DNA of 64,000 nucleotides from Bradyrhizobium sp. RD5-C2 (GTDB lineage: Bacteria; Pseudomonadota; Alphaproteobacteria; Rhizobiales; Xanthobacteraceae): NCBI RefSeq assembly GCF_019972155.1, contig NZ_BOVL01000011.1, positions 131,407 through 195,406 on the forward strand. Direction: 5' to 3'. Below the pieces are notes generated by a model. It saw only the letters and a program-made list of their open reading frames with translations. It did not search any database and was not told the DNA's origin. Below are positions 42,723-52,576 of the stretch, piece by piece. Made by a program: the position numbers and the translations under genes. Each line of letters starts with the position of its first letter. Within the stretch, counting starts at the first letter, position 1.

Positions 42723-43538
42723 ATGTCGCAAAAATCCTTCGTCTGGCTCTGCCTGCTGCCGCTCGTGCTGGTCACCGCGGCGTTCTTCCTGTTGCCGATG
42801 GCACGGCTGGTGGTGGCAGGCGCCGAGGGGCCGCACGGCCTTGCCGGATATCTCGCCATCCTGACCGAAGGCCGCTATCGCGCGACGCTGATCAACACCG
42901 TGCTGCTGGCGGCGGCAACCACGGTCGTCACGCTGATCGTGGCGACGATCGCCGGAATGTTTCTGCAGCGGCACCGCTTTCCCGGGCGGGCCGTGCTGAT
43001 TGCGATGCTGACCTTTCCGTTGGCGTTTCCCGGCGTCGTGGTCGGCTTCATGATCATCCTGCTGGCAGGCCGGCAAGGGTTGATCGGCGACCTCTCGAAC
43101 CGGATCTTCGGCGAGAAGTTCGTGTTCGCCTATTCGATCTATGGGCTCTTCCTCGGCTATCTCTATTTCTCGATCCCGCGCGTGATCCTCACCATCATGG
43201 CGGCCGTGCAAAAGCTCGACGTCGGGCTGGAGGAGGCCGCGCGTTCGCTCGGCGCAAGCCCATGGGCCGTGCAGCGTGACGTCGTGCTGCCGGCGCTGGC
43301 ACCGGCCTTCGTCGCGTCCGGTGCGATTGCATTTGCGACCGCGATGGGCGCCTTCGGCACTGCCTTCACGCTGGCGACCAATATCGACGTGCTGCCGATG
43401 CTGATCTACACCGAGTTCACGCTGGCCGCCAATTTCGCGACATCGGCAGCCTTGTCGGTCGGGCTTGGCCTGATCACCTGGCTCATCCTTGCGCTGGCCC
43501 GCACGTTCAGCGGCAGCGCGGTCGCGGCGGCTGGGTGA
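42723..43538 (+). CDS. ABC transporter permease, first subunit
   Basis: 271 residues with six helices and the EAA loop EEAARSLGASPWAVQRDVVLP. It follows the binding protein by 37 bp. Together with the next gene it forms a heterodimeric channel. Confidence 0.92.
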   Translation: MSQKSFVWLCLLPLVLVTAAFFLLPMARLVVAGAEGPHGLAGYLAILTEGRYRATLINTVLLAAATTVVTLIVATIAGMFLQRHRFPGRAVLIAMLTFPLAFPGVVVGFMIILLAGRQGLIGDLSNRIFGEKFVFAYSIYGLFLGYLYFSIPRVILTIMAAVQKLDVGLEEAARSLGASPWAVQRDVVLPALAPAFVASGAIAFATAMGAFGTAFTLATNIDVLPMLIYTEFTLAANFATSAALSVGLGLITWLILALARTFSGSAVAAAG

Positions 43539-43542
43539 AAGC

Positions 43543-44328
43543 ATGCGCGATCGCCTGATCTTCACCGGCCAGTTCATCTTCACGCTGCTCGTTGCGGCAT
43601 TCCTGGTGGTGCCCGCAGCGCTCTCGATCTCCGCCGGCGTCACCGTCAATTACTTTCGGGGCATTCAGTCGGGCGTGACCCTGCAATGGGTCGCCCAGGT
43701 CTGGGAGCTCTATGCCGGGACCATCCTGCTGTCGTTCGTGATCGCCTTCGCGACACTTGCCGTCACGTTGCTCGCGGGCGTCCCCGCGGCCTATGCCCTG
43801 CATACGCGAGGCGGCCGGCTTGCCCGCATCGTCGAGGAGGTCATCACCTTGCCGCTGGCGATCCCCGGGCTTGCGATCGCGCTTGCACTGCTGCTCACCT
43901 ATGAGAGCTTTGGCGGCTTTCGCCGGTCCTGGCTGTTCATCCTGGTCGGCCACGTGATCTTCACCATGCCGTTCATGGTGCGGTCGGTCATGGCGGTGTT
44001 TGCGACCGTGGACATCAAGACGCTCGATGAGGGGGCTGCCTCGCTCGGGGCATCGCCATGGCGGCGATTCTGCGATGTCATCGTGCCGAACGCGCTGCCG
44101 GGAATTCTGGCTGGCGCACTGATGGTGGTCACGCTGTCGCTCGGTGAATTCAACCTGACCTGGATGCTGCATACGCCGTTGACGAAGACGCTGCCGATCG
44201 GGCTCGCCGACAGCTACGCCTCGATGCGGCTCGAAGTGGCCTCGGCCTACACGCTGATCTTCTTCGTGATGATCATTCCGCTGCTGGTCGCGATGCAGCT
44301 GCTGGCCGACAAGGACCACAAGCGATGA
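43543..44328 (+). CDS. ABC transporter permease, second subunit
   Basis: 261 residues, about six helices, with EAA loop DEGAASLGASPWRRFCDVIVP. Start at 43543, 4 bp after the first permease stop; its stop overlaps the ATPase ATG by 4 bp. The pair resembles PhnU/PhnV and PotB/PotC. Confidence 0.92.
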   Translation: MRDRLIFTGQFIFTLLVAAFLVVPAALSISAGVTVNYFRGIQSGVTLQWVAQVWELYAGTILLSFVIAFATLAVTLLAGVPAAYALHTRGGRLARIVEEVITLPLAIPGLAIALALLLTYESFGGFRRSWLFILVGHVIFTMPFMVRSVMAVFATVDIKTLDEGAASLGASPWRRFCDVIVPNALPGILAGALMVVTLSLGEFNLTWMLHTPLTKTLPIGLADSYASMRLEVASAYTLIFFVMIIPLLVAMQLLADKDHKR

Positions 44329-45383
44329 GTACGGCGGGGCATGGCGCGGCGGTGCGGATCGAGGCATGCGGCAAGACCTTTGCCGATGGGACGAGTGCGC
44401 TCGATCCTGCGACCCTCGACATCGCGCGCGGCGAGACGCTGGTGCTGCTCGGCCCATCCGGCTGCGGCAAGACCACGATGCTGCGCATCATCGCGGGCCT
44501 CGAGTTGCCCGATGCGGGCGGCAAGGTCCTGTTCGACGGCAAGGATATGACCTCGGTCCCGATCGAGTGCCGCAATGTCGGCATGGTGTTTCAGTCCTAC
44601 GCCCTGTTTCCCAACATGACGGTGGCGGACAATATCGCCTACGGCTTGAAGATCCGTGGCGTTGCCAGGGGCGAGCGTGCCGCACGCGTCGCCGAGTTGG
44701 TTGCTCTGACGAACATCACGGGGCTGGAGAACCGCCGCATCGAGCAGCTTTCGGGCGGCCAGCGTCAGCGCGTCGCACTGGCGCGTGCCGTTGCGATCCG
44801 GCCCGGCATTTTGCTGCTCGACGAGCCCTTGACCGCGCTTGATGCCGCTTTGCGGGACCGGCTGCGAGGCGAGCTCAACCGGTTGCTGCGCGCGCTCGGA
44901 ATCACGACGATCTATGTCACCCACGATCAGGCCGAAGCCATGGAATTGGGCGACCGCATTGTCGTGATGCGGAAAGGTGCGATCGCCCAGATCGGCACGC
45001 CGCGCGAGGTCTACTTCGCACCGAAGGACCGCTTCGTGGCGGAGTTCATCGGAGCGGCGAATATCGTGGAAGCTCCGATCGAGAACGGCGCATTGATCCT
45101 GCCCGGCGGACGATTGCCGATCGAGGGTGGCGCGACGGCTGCGAACGCGACCGTCATGATCCGTCCCGAAACCATTCGCGTGATGGATGCCGGGGCGGGG
45201 GCGCTCTCGGGAATAGTCGATTCCGTGAGCTTCATCGGCGACCGGCAGCGGCTCGTTGTGAGCGGTGCATCGAGCAAGCCGCTCAATGTCGACGCGCCCA
45301 ACACAATCCTGGCCAAGGTCGGCGATCGAATCGGGCTATCGATTGCGCCCAACGCGCTTCGTCTTCTGCCGTCCGAATCTTAA
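44325..45383 (+). CDS. ABC transporter ATP-binding protein (PotA/PhnT-like)
   Basis: 352 residues. Walker A GPSGCGKTT, signature LSGGQRQRVALARA and Walker B ILLLDEPLTALD. A C-terminal TOBE-like beta domain (about 245-350) is of the type that senses ligand or protein. The phosphodiesterase gene begins 9 bp downstream. Confidence 0.93.
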   Translation: MSTAGHGAAVRIEACGKTFADGTSALDPATLDIARGETLVLLGPSGCGKTTMLRIIAGLELPDAGGKVLFDGKDMTSVPIECRNVGMVFQSYALFPNMTVADNIAYGLKIRGVARGERAARVAELVALTNITGLENRRIEQLSGGQRQRVALARAVAIRPGILLLDEPLTALDAALRDRLRGELNRLLRALGITTIYVTHDQAEAMELGDRIVVMRKGAIAQIGTPREVYFAPKDRFVAEFIGAANIVEAPIENGALILPGGRLPIEGGATAANATVMIRPETIRVMDAGAGALSGIVDSVSFIGDRQRLVVSGASSKPLNVDAPNTILAKVGDRIGLSIAPNALRLLPSES

Positions 45384-45392
45384 GAGTCATCG

Positions 45393-46232
45393 ATGCCTTC
45401 AAAACCGGTCCTCATAGCGCAGATATCCGACCTCCACATCAAGCTGCCGGGAGCGCTGGCCTATGGCCGGGTCGATACCGCGAAGGCGCTTGAGCGCTGT
45501 GTGGCGGCGCTCAGCGCATTCGAGCCGGCGCCCGATTTCGTCGTCATCTCGGGCGACCTCGTCGATACGCCGTCGGTCGAGGAATACGACTATCTGAAAA
45601 GATTGCTCTCGCCGCTGCGTCTGCCGTTTGCCGGTATTCCCGGCAATCACGACTCGCGTCAGTGGATGCGTGATGCGTTTCCAGCCGCGCCGTATGCTCA
45701 CCCAACCGGTCCCCTCGACCAGAAGATCGAGGTGAATGGCCTTGATCTCCTGCTGCTGGATTCAAGCGTAGCCGGTAAGCCGCACGGCATGCTCGAACCA
45801 TCCACGCTGCATTGGCTGGACGCGGCGCTGGCGACGGCCGTCGACCGGCCGGCGCTGCTTTTCCTGCATCACCCGCCATTCAAGGGCGGCATCTGGCATA
45901 TGGACCGGCAAGACCTCTTCAATGCCGATGCATTGGCGGAGATCGTCAGGCGTCATCCGCGTGTGCGGTTGATCGCGTGCGGGCACGTCCATCGTGCGAT
46001 GCTGACCACCTTCGCCGGGATTCCCGTGACACTATGCCCCGCTCCGAACCATGCGGTCGACCTGGACCTCGGACAACTGCGCGAACCATCGTTCAAGGTG
46101 GAACCGCCCGCATTTCATTTGCACACATGGTTTCCCGGGCAGGACTTTGGACAGCTGGTCACACACCAGGTCCCGATCGGTCAGTTCGACGGGCCGCATC
46201 CGTTCTTTGGGCCGGACGGTAAGCTGCTGTGA
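45393..46232 (+). CDS. Class III metallophosphodiesterase (GpdQ/CpdA-like)
   Basis: 279 residues with all calcineurin-like motifs in order: D13-x-H15, GDLVD (D55), GNHD (N85-D87), HHPPF and GHVH. Such enzymes cleave phosphodiesters (glycerophosphodiesters or cyclic nucleotides) with two metals. Cytoplasmic, and encoded at the end of an import operon, so the imported compound may be a phosphodiester or phosphonate; cAMP hydrolysis is an alternative given the nearby Crp-like gene. Confidence 0.88.
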   Translation: MPSKPVLIAQISDLHIKLPGALAYGRVDTAKALERCVAALSAFEPAPDFVVISGDLVDTPSVEEYDYLKRLLSPLRLPFAGIPGNHDSRQWMRDAFPAAPYAHPTGPLDQKIEVNGLDLLLLDSSVAGKPHGMLEPSTLHWLDAALATAVDRPALLFLHHPPFKGGIWHMDRQDLFNADALAEIVRRHPRVRLIACGHVHRAMLTTFAGIPVTLCPAPNHAVDLDLGQLREPSFKVEPPAFHLHTWFPGQDFGQLVTHQVPIGQFDGPHPFFGPDGKLL

Positions 46233-46347
46233 GTGGGGCGTGTCGAACCCTCACACGGACGTGTTTCGCCAGGCGGGATTGCCAGTGACGGGCGGGTTTT
46301 CAAGACCAAGGGCGGCCGTTGCCTACAATTGAGCGTTGCAACTAGGC

Positions 46348-46367
46348 ACAAATTTATTCCAAATTGT
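46348..46367. promoter_or_regulatory. Imperfect AT-rich inverted repeat upstream of the Crp/Fnr gene
   Basis: ACAAATTT and AAATTGT form arms of an imperfect inverted repeat around ATTCC. It is the most AT-rich segment of the 296-bp interval between the phosphodiesterase gene and the regulator gene. It does not match the Crp or FNR consensus, so its role is speculative. Confidence 0.25.
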
Positions 46368-46528
46368 ACTTTCGATGCCTTCTAGCCCGATCTCACCGGC
46401 CTGGACCTTTTGTTGCTGTAGGTCTCCGGTAGGGCTATAGTCCTCTCCGCTTTCATTGATCGATGGCTTGTCGGTGTGTCGCGCTGCTGGCGCGCCGATT
46501 GAACGCAACACAATCAGTCTGGATCACA

Positions 46529-47266
46529 ATGACCGGTGCGCTGCCCATAGAACGAACTACCGGCGCGCCGTTGTTTTCGAACAACAAGCTATCGGTGCTG
46601 CGCAAGCATCCTTACTTTGCCGATCTCGAGCCCGAGGCGTTCGATCAGCTCTGCCGCTATGCCAAGCACACCACGCTGAAGCGCGGAACGACGATTTTCT
46701 CCAAGGGCGATCCGGGCACCAGCCTGATCGCGGTGATCTCGGGCACGGTGAAGATCAGCATCTCTTCGCCGGATGGTCGCAACGCGATCCTGAACCTGAT
46801 CGAGGCAGGAGAGATATTCGGAGAAATCGCGCTGCTCGACGGCTTGTCGCGGACGGCCGATGCCACCGCCAACTCCAATTGCGAGCTGTTCGTCATCGAC
46901 CGGCGCGAGTTCATTCCGTTCGTGCGCAGCCAGCCGACGCTTGCGATGAAGTTCATCGAGCTGCTGTGCGCAAGGTTGCGTTGGACCAGCGACCAGGTCG
47001 AACAGGTGATCCTGCAGGACTTGCCTGGCCGTCTGGCGAGCGCGCTGCTGCGCCTGAGCGACAAGCACAAGCCGCAGGGGCGCACCATCTCGATCACCCA
47101 GCAGGAGATCAGCGAGATGGTCGGGATGACCCGCGAGAGCATCAACAAGCAGCTCCGCGCGTGGGCGACACGCGGTTGGGTCAGGCTCGAACATGGCGCG
47201 ATCGTCGTGCTGAAGCCCGAGTCGCTGCAGGCGCTGGTCGACGCCGGGGCTGATGACGGCGAGTAG
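46529..47266 (+). CDS. Crp/Fnr-family transcriptional regulator
   Basis: 245 residues. A cyclic-nucleotide-binding-like beta roll (about 20-135; GDPGTSLIAVISGTVKISI then EIFGEIALLDGLSRTADATA) is followed by a dimer helix and a Crp-type HTH (TITQQEISEMVGMTRESINKQLRAW). The four N-terminal cysteines of oxygen-sensing FNR are absent. The ATG at 46529 has GGA upstream; an extension to 46463 is cysteine/arginine-rich and rejected. Confidence 0.88.
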   Translation: MTGALPIERTTGAPLFSNNKLSVLRKHPYFADLEPEAFDQLCRYAKHTTLKRGTTIFSKGDPGTSLIAVISGTVKISISSPDGRNAILNLIEAGEIFGEIALLDGLSRTADATANSNCELFVIDRREFIPFVRSQPTLAMKFIELLCARLRWTSDQVEQVILQDLPGRLASALLRLSDKHKPQGRTISITQQEISEMVGMTRESINKQLRAWATRGWVRLEHGAIVVLKPESLQALVDAGADDGE

Positions 47267-47407
47267 TCGCTCTCCGGTCGGCGCGGTCGCTCCAACGTTT
47301 CACGAAATGGTGAACCGGACAAAGCCTGTGAAACCATTCACATCGGCCTTGCGTGCCGTGCGGTAAGTGACGCTTCGGTGGAGCACACTCGCACTGTGGA
47401 GGAATCC

Positions 47408-47692
47408 ATGCAGGGCTCTTTGGACAACCGGCAGCAGGCCGCGCGGCGGCGGGATCCGGAAAGCAACTACCGGAGCTTCAGCATCAAGCTGATCGCTTTG
47501 CCGGTGCTCGTGATCGTTGCATTGGTCGGGATGCTGGTCAGCCACCCCGCCGCGGTCAAATGGATATCGGACGCGGCGCAAGCGGAGTTCGCGGGAACTG
47601 ATGCCGTCGACGCCGATCCGTTGACCAAGATCGCGCAGCCGGCGCCCACGGCGCTGCCGCGCAATGAGACGCGGACGGTGAAGACCAACTGA
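47408..47692 (+). CDS. Small single-pass membrane protein, 94 aa
   Basis: GGAGGAAT directly before the ATG at 47408. A basic amphipathic start (RQQAARRRDPESNYR), one membrane helix (about 30-48) and a soluble tail. Layout parallels the 102-aa protein at 22596. Unknown function. Confidence 0.65.
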   Translation: MQGSLDNRQQAARRRDPESNYRSFSIKLIALPVLVIVALVGMLVSHPAAVKWISDAAQAEFAGTDAVDADPLTKIAQPAPTALPRNETRTVKTN

Positions 47693-47707
47693 TCGTTGGC
47701 ATCCTCG

Positions 47708-48802
47708 TTACGCCGCAACGCCGAGCAGCTTCGCCGCGGTCCGGCCGAGAATGTTGGCCTTGTCGTCGTCGCTCAGCGATGAGCAGGCGAAGATGTGGTC
47801 GGCCGGTGCCAGTTGCCATGGATAGGGATAGTCGCTTCCCAGCACGATCTGGCCGGCGCCAACCTGGGCGGCGAGATGCCGGATCGCCTCGGGCGTGAAG
47901 ATCAGCGAGTCGAAGTAGATCTGCTTGAGATATTCGGTCGGCGCCTTCTGCAGCTTGGTCTCCGGATTGCACCCTTTGGGTCCGACCAGGCAGGGGTGGT
48001 CCGAACGGTCGGCATAGGAGGGGAGATAGCCGCCGCCATGTGCGGCGATGATCTTCAATCCCGGGAAGCGATCGAGCGTGCCCTCGAAGATCAAATGGGA
48101 CAGCGCGATCGTGGTCTCGAGCGGATTGCCGATGGTGTTGCCGAGCCAGCCATTGCCGGAGAGCCGCTTGTTGAGCTCGGGCACGCCCTGCGGATGGATG
48201 AACAGGGGGACGCCGAGCTCCTCGGCCTTGGCCCACACGGGATGAAACCTGGGGTCGGAGAATTCGACGCCATCGACCACACCGCCGATCGCCGCGCCCT
48301 TTAGCCCCTGTTTCTTCACCGCCGTCTCCAGCTCCTGCACCGCGAGGTCCGGCGCCTGCAGCGTCAGCGAGGCGAAGGCTGCGAACCGGTCGGGCTTCGA
48401 GGCGCACAGCTCGGCGAGCTTTTCATTCTGGATCTTCACGATCTTGCCAGCGAGATCGCGATCGCGGTCGTACCAGAACGGATTGATCGACAGCACCTCC
48501 ATATCGACGGCCTGCGCGTCCATCGCAGCAAGGCGCTTGTCGATCTCGATGAACGCTTCCGCAGCGCCGTTGACCGGCGGCAGTTGATATTTTCCGGAAT
48601 CTGCCCCGAGCAGCGCGCCGGCCTCGCGGAAGTGGCAATGCGCGTGAATGTCGATCGTCTTGATGCGCTTGCCGTCGACGGTGACCGGCAATTTCTGGCT
48701 TGATGCTTGCGCATTCGCGTTGTGGACAAGCCCGCAGCCGCGGAACACGATGCCTACCGCCGCCGTCGCTCCCGCTTTCAGGAAATCCCGCCTTGTGGTC
48801 AT
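47708..48802 (-). CDS. Amidohydrolase-family protein, Tat-exported
   Basis: 364 residues. A Tat signal (TTRRDFLKAG) precedes the amidohydrolase 2-like domain: DIHAHCHF with two metal-binding histidines, HGGGYLPSYADR and the terminal GSDYPYP aspartate. Members act as ACMSD/gamma-resorcylate-type decarboxylases or hydrolases on aromatic acids. Last gene of the GntR-TRAP operon, 105 bp after the TctC-type gene. Confidence 0.85.
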   Translation of the reverse strand: MTTRRDFLKAGATAAVGIVFRGCGLVHNANAQASSQKLPVTVDGKRIKTIDIHAHCHFREAGALLGADSGKYQLPPVNGAAEAFIEIDKRLAAMDAQAVDMEVLSINPFWYDRDRDLAGKIVKIQNEKLAELCASKPDRFAAFASLTLQAPDLAVQELETAVKKQGLKGAAIGGVVDGVEFSDPRFHPVWAKAEELGVPLFIHPQGVPELNKRLSGNGWLGNTIGNPLETTIALSHLIFEGTLDRFPGLKIIAAHGGGYLPSYADRSDHPCLVGPKGCNPETKLQKAPTEYLKQIYFDSLIFTPEAIRHLAAQVGAGQIVLGSDYPYPWQLAPADHIFACSSLSDDDKANILGRTAAKLLGVAA

Positions 48803-48907
48803 GACGATCGCCTCCCTGGTCTTGTCTTGTTATGGGCAGGGAGCCTAGGGACGTGGGCTAGCGGTCGCAAGACCACACGCTGTGCGTGTCGCGCAATGTT
48901 GATCTGC

Positions 48908-49903
48908 TCAGACCGGCTTGATCCCCGCCTTGGCGATGATGTCGCGCCATTTCGGAACTTCGTCCGCGATCCGCTTGCGCATGCCGTCGGGGCCGTTCGC
49001 AAGCACCTCGAAGCCGTCATTGCGGAGTTGTTCGGCGATCTTCGGCGTCGTCAGGATTCCGATCGATTTCGCCGACAGCAACGCGACAATGGAGGCGGGC
49101 GTGTTCGCGGGCGCGAGAAAACCCTGAAAGGTGTCGGAGACGAAATCCTGGTAGCTGAGTTCGATCATGGTCGGCACATCGGGCAAATCGAACCATCGAT
49201 GGGTTCCGGTGACCGCCAGCGCCTTGAGCGCTCCCGACGTGATATGCGGATGGGCAGGCGGCAGCGCCGCGAACGCGACCTGGGTCGTCCCGCTCAGGAT
49301 CGCCTGGATCGCTGGGCCTGCGCCCGAGAACGGCACATGCGTCATCTGGATTCGGCCGATGATCTTGAACAGCTCGCCGGCGAGATGCGGCGTCGTGCCG
49401 AGGCCCGGGCTCGCATAGTTCAGCTCGTCCGGGTTGGCTCTGGCGCGCGCGATCAGGTCGGCGACCGAATTGATGCCGAGCTTCGGATTGACGAGGATCA
49501 CGTTCGGCGACGTGCCCAGTTCGGCGATGGGCGCGAAGTCCTTGACGGGGTCGTACGGGATCCTGGCGTAGAGGCCCGGGTTGACGACATAGGCGCTGGA
49601 CGTGATCAGGAGCGTGTAGCCGTCCGGCTCGGCGTGTGCCGCAATGCCGATCCCGATATTGCCACCGCCGCCGGGACGGTTCTCGACCACGATGGTGCCG
49701 CCGAGCGCCTCGCCGAGATGGGCGCCGAGGATGCGAGCCATGATGTCGGTCGGCCCGCCCGGCGCGAACGGCACGATGACCTTGATCGGACGTTCGGGAT
49801 AACCGGCGGCCTTGGCCCGCCCGGTGAGGCCAGCGATCGCGAGCGCGCCAACAGTCTTCAGGATCGCGCGACGCGAGGGAGGGGCCGATCCGTTTGCTGT
49901 CAT
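48908..49903 (-). CDS. Tripartite tricarboxylate transporter (TctC/Bug) solute-binding protein
   Basis: 331 residues. A Tat-like signal (SRRAILKTVG) ends near residue 32. The Bug signature YPERPIKVIVPFAPGGPTDIMARIL and GGGGNIGIGIAA are present. Such proteins bind carboxylates in the periplasm. No TctA/TctB membrane partners are nearby; it lies between the cyclase and amidohydrolase genes of a TRAP operon. Confidence 0.92.
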   Translation of the reverse strand: MTANGSAPPSRRAILKTVGALAIAGLTGRAKAAGYPERPIKVIVPFAPGGPTDIMARILGAHLGEALGGTIVVENRPGGGGNIGIGIAAHAEPDGYTLLITSSAYVVNPGLYARIPYDPVKDFAPIAELGTSPNVILVNPKLGINSVADLIARARANPDELNYASPGLGTTPHLAGELFKIIGRIQMTHVPFSGAGPAIQAILSGTTQVAFAALPPAHPHITSGALKALAVTGTHRWFDLPDVPTMIELSYQDFVSDTFQGFLAPANTPASIVALLSAKSIGILTTPKIAEQLRNDGFEVLANGPDGMRKRIADEVPKWRDIIAKAGIKPV

Positions 49904-49930
49904 CGGATATCCCTCATCTGCATCACGCCT

Positions 49931-50617
49931 CTAAAAATCGAACACCGCCACCGCGCGGATCGGCGACGCCGTGCCGTCGCGCCATTTCATCGGCAGGCCG
50001 ATGAAGGTGAACGGCCCCTGGCCGAGCAGGGCCTCGAGATTGCAAAGGCTTTCGATGTGGGTGATGTCGAGATCGAGGCAGGCCTTGTGAACGAGCAGGT
50101 TCTCGTCGCTGTCGGGACCCGGTCGCATCGAGTCGATGCCGAAATGAACGATGTCTTGTTTGGCCAGCCACTCGGTGGCGGCGACATTCACCCCGGCATT
50201 GTCGGTCGAATATTCCTTGCGCGGAAAGGTCCGCGCATGATGACCGGTGCAGAGCAGGACGGTGCCACCCTTCGGGATCGGCCGCCCGGCCGCCTTCACG
50301 GCCGTATCGAGGTCGGACGGGGTGATCTCGGCACGCGGCGCAATGTGGCGCAGGTCGAGACAGATGCCGGGCACAATGCACTTCGCCAGCGGATATTCAT
50401 TGATCGGGATGCCGCTGGGACCGAAATGCCGGGGTGCATCGATGTGGGTTCCACCGTGGTCGGGCATCGAGATGAACATCGATGCCAGGCCGTAGACATT
50501 CCTCGATTCGGCCAGCGCCTCCTCGTGATTTTTCCACATCCCGTGAATGATCGGCGGGTGGCCGGGGTAGCTCGGCGTGCGGTGATAGAGCTCGCGGCTC
50601 AGGTCGACGATCCTCAC
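49931..50617 (-). CDS. Cyclase-family metal hydrolase (kynurenine formamidase-like)
   Basis: 228 residues. The signature HGGTHIDAP (His54, His58, Asp60) binds zinc/manganese in the family, which hydrolyses formamides or cyclic amides/lactones. Second half GIDSMRPGPD is typical. 93 bp after the TRAP large permease and 27 bp before the TctC gene on the same strand, so in the same operon. Confidence 0.88.
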   Translation of the reverse strand: MRIVDLSRELYHRTPSYPGHPPIIHGMWKNHEEALAESRNVYGLASMFISMPDHGGTHIDAPRHFGPSGIPINEYPLAKCIVPGICLDLRHIAPRAEITPSDLDTAVKAAGRPIPKGGTVLLCTGHHARTFPRKEYSTDNAGVNVAATEWLAKQDIVHFGIDSMRPGPDSDENLLVHKACLDLDITHIESLCNLEALLGQGPFTFIGLPMKWRDGTASPIRAVAVFDF

Positions 50618-50710
50618 GACGTGTGCCCTTTCTTGGCGGAGCCGGCGCAGGCGCGCTTCTGCCCGTGATGCTGACGGGTTTGCCGCGGTTGTGCAAGGTG
50701 CCGGTTGCGC

Positions 50711-52006
50711 TCAGTGCAGCACCTGCAGTTGCCGGGGCAGCCAGAGCGAGATTTCCGGAAGATAAGTCACGCACATCAGGACAAAGAACATCACCGCATA
50801 GAACGGCCAGATCTTGCGCATGACCTGCTCGATCGTGACCTTGCCGACCGCGCAGCCGACAAAAAGGATTGCCCCGACCGGCGGATGGCACAGGCCGATG
50901 CCGAGATTGAGCAGCATGATCATGCCGAAATGCACCGGATCGACGCCGAAGTTCTTCATGACAGGCAACAGGATCGGCGTTGCGATCAGGATCGACGGCG
51001 CCATGTCGACCAGTGTTCCCAGCACCAGCAGCAGGACGTTGATCAGGAGCAGGATGACGTACTTGTTGTCGGAGATCGACAGGAAGAAGGCGGTCATCTT
51101 GGCCGGCATCTGCGTCAGGGCCATGATGTAGCCGACGCTCGAAGCGCAGGCGATCAGCGTCATCACGATCGCGACGGTGCGCAGTGTGCGATGGAGCAGC
51201 ACCGGCAGGTCGCGCCAGCGATAGTCGCGATAGATGAACATGGTGACGAAGAAGGCCCAGATGCAGGCGACGGCACCGGCTTCGATTGCGGTGAAGATGC
51301 CGCCGAGAATGCCGCCTAGGATGATGACGAGGGTGATCAGACCCCAGGAGGCATCGATGGCGATCCGGATCGCGTCCTTGGCCGGCACGGTCTGGCCGTG
51401 CGGGTGCTTCTCGCGATAGGCTACGGCCAGGCACAGGATGATCAGTGAGAAGCCGAGCAACAGCCCGGGGAACACGCCGGCCATGAAAAGGGCGCTGATC
51501 GAGATCGTCCCGCCCGTTGCAAGCGAGTAGAGCACTGCATTGTGACTCGGCGGCACGAGAAGGGCCTGGACCGACGAGGTGATCGTCAGGTTGGTCGCGA
51601 ACACGCGCGGGTAGCCGTTCTTCTCCATCTGCGGGATCATCACCGAGCCGATGGCGGACGTGTCGGCGACGGCCGAGCCGGAAATGCCGCTCAAAAATGT
51701 CGTCGCCAGCACGTTGACGATCGAGAGGCCGCCACGCAGCCGGGTCAGTCCAACCAGCACGTCGGCAAACGCGACCAGGCGGCGGGCCATGCCGCCCTCC
51801 GCCATGATCGCGCCGGCCAGCACGAAGAACGGGATCGTCAGCATCGCGACCTTGCTGACACCGTCGGAGATCTTCAGCATCACCGCTTCCAGGGGAATGC
51901 CGATCCACAAGGCACCGACGATCGCCGCCATCGCCAGCGAGTAGGCGATCGGCATGCCGATCAGGAAGCACAGCAGCATGGTCGCGAGCAGAATGAGGAT
52001 GTCCAT
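50711..52006 (-). CDS. TRAP transporter large permease (second system)
   Basis: 431 residues, about 12 helices, same family as 185-1474. Conserved FLSGISGSAVADTSAIGSVM and LGTLVDMAPSILIATPILLPV match DctM. 15 bp after the small subunit. Confidence 0.93.
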   Translation of the reverse strand: MDILILLATMLLCFLIGMPIAYSLAMAAIVGALWIGIPLEAVMLKISDGVSKVAMLTIPFFVLAGAIMAEGGMARRLVAFADVLVGLTRLRGGLSIVNVLATTFLSGISGSAVADTSAIGSVMIPQMEKNGYPRVFATNLTITSSVQALLVPPSHNAVLYSLATGGTISISALFMAGVFPGLLLGFSLIILCLAVAYREKHPHGQTVPAKDAIRIAIDASWGLITLVIILGGILGGIFTAIEAGAVACIWAFFVTMFIYRDYRWRDLPVLLHRTLRTVAIVMTLIACASSVGYIMALTQMPAKMTAFFLSISDNKYVILLLINVLLLVLGTLVDMAPSILIATPILLPVMKNFGVDPVHFGMIMLLNLGIGLCHPPVGAILFVGCAVGKVTIEQVMRKIWPFYAVMFFVLMCVTYLPEISLWLPRQLQVLH

Positions 52007-52021
52007 CGTGGCCTCTCGCGA

Positions 52022-52540
52022 TCAGTCGACGGAAAAGTCGCGGTGTGGTGCGATCGGATCGGGTGGCGCACCCAGGAAAATCCGCTCGATGATGAACAGC
52101 AGCAGACAGGCGCCGCCGATCGGAATCGGAAGATAGGTGACGCCGACCGAAAGCGACGGGAAGTCGGCGATCGTGTTGTACCAGGTCACCTCGACGAGCC
52201 GCGCGCCCCAGATGATCATGAACAGCGCGATCAGGCCCATCAGCAACTGGACGACAAGGTCGGTCAGGTTGCGGAGCGGGGCAGGCAGCTTGTTGGCAAA
52301 GTAGGCGACGTTCATATGCAGATTGAGCCGATATCCGGCGGCCGCACCGATGAACGTCACGACGATGGTGAGCAGCACCGCGAGAGGTTCGGGCCAGGAT
52401 GCGGCGCTGTTCAGGACATAGCGCGTGAACACTGCCCAGGGGATCACGGCTGAAATCAGGATCAGCGCGACAGAGCCCGTGATGACGCAGGCAAGATACA
52501 AATAGTCCATCGCGCGGCGATATGATCCGGCCATGTCCAT
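52022..52540 (-). CDS. TRAP transporter small permease (second system)
   Basis: 172 residues and four helices; PWAVFTRYVLNSAASWPEPLA is DctQ-like. ATG codons at 52540 and 52534 are both possible; the AGGA is better spaced for the second. Encoded between the binding protein (36 bp) and the large subunit (15 bp). Confidence 0.9.
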   Translation of the reverse strand: MDMAGSYRRAMDYLYLACVITGSVALILISAVIPWAVFTRYVLNSAASWPEPLAVLLTIVVTFIGAAAGYRLNLHMNVAYFANKLPAPLRNLTDLVVQLLMGLIALFMIIWGARLVEVTWYNTIADFPSLSVGVTYLPIPIGGACLLLFIIERIFLGAPPDPIAPHRDFSVD

Positions 52541-52576
52541 TTCCTGTAAGAGGACGATTTCCCGTATGGCGTGGTG

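Noticed and set aside
48707..50668. 653-codon plus-strand frame
   Set aside because: Antisense to the TctC and cyclase genes; composition is typical of a shadow frame.
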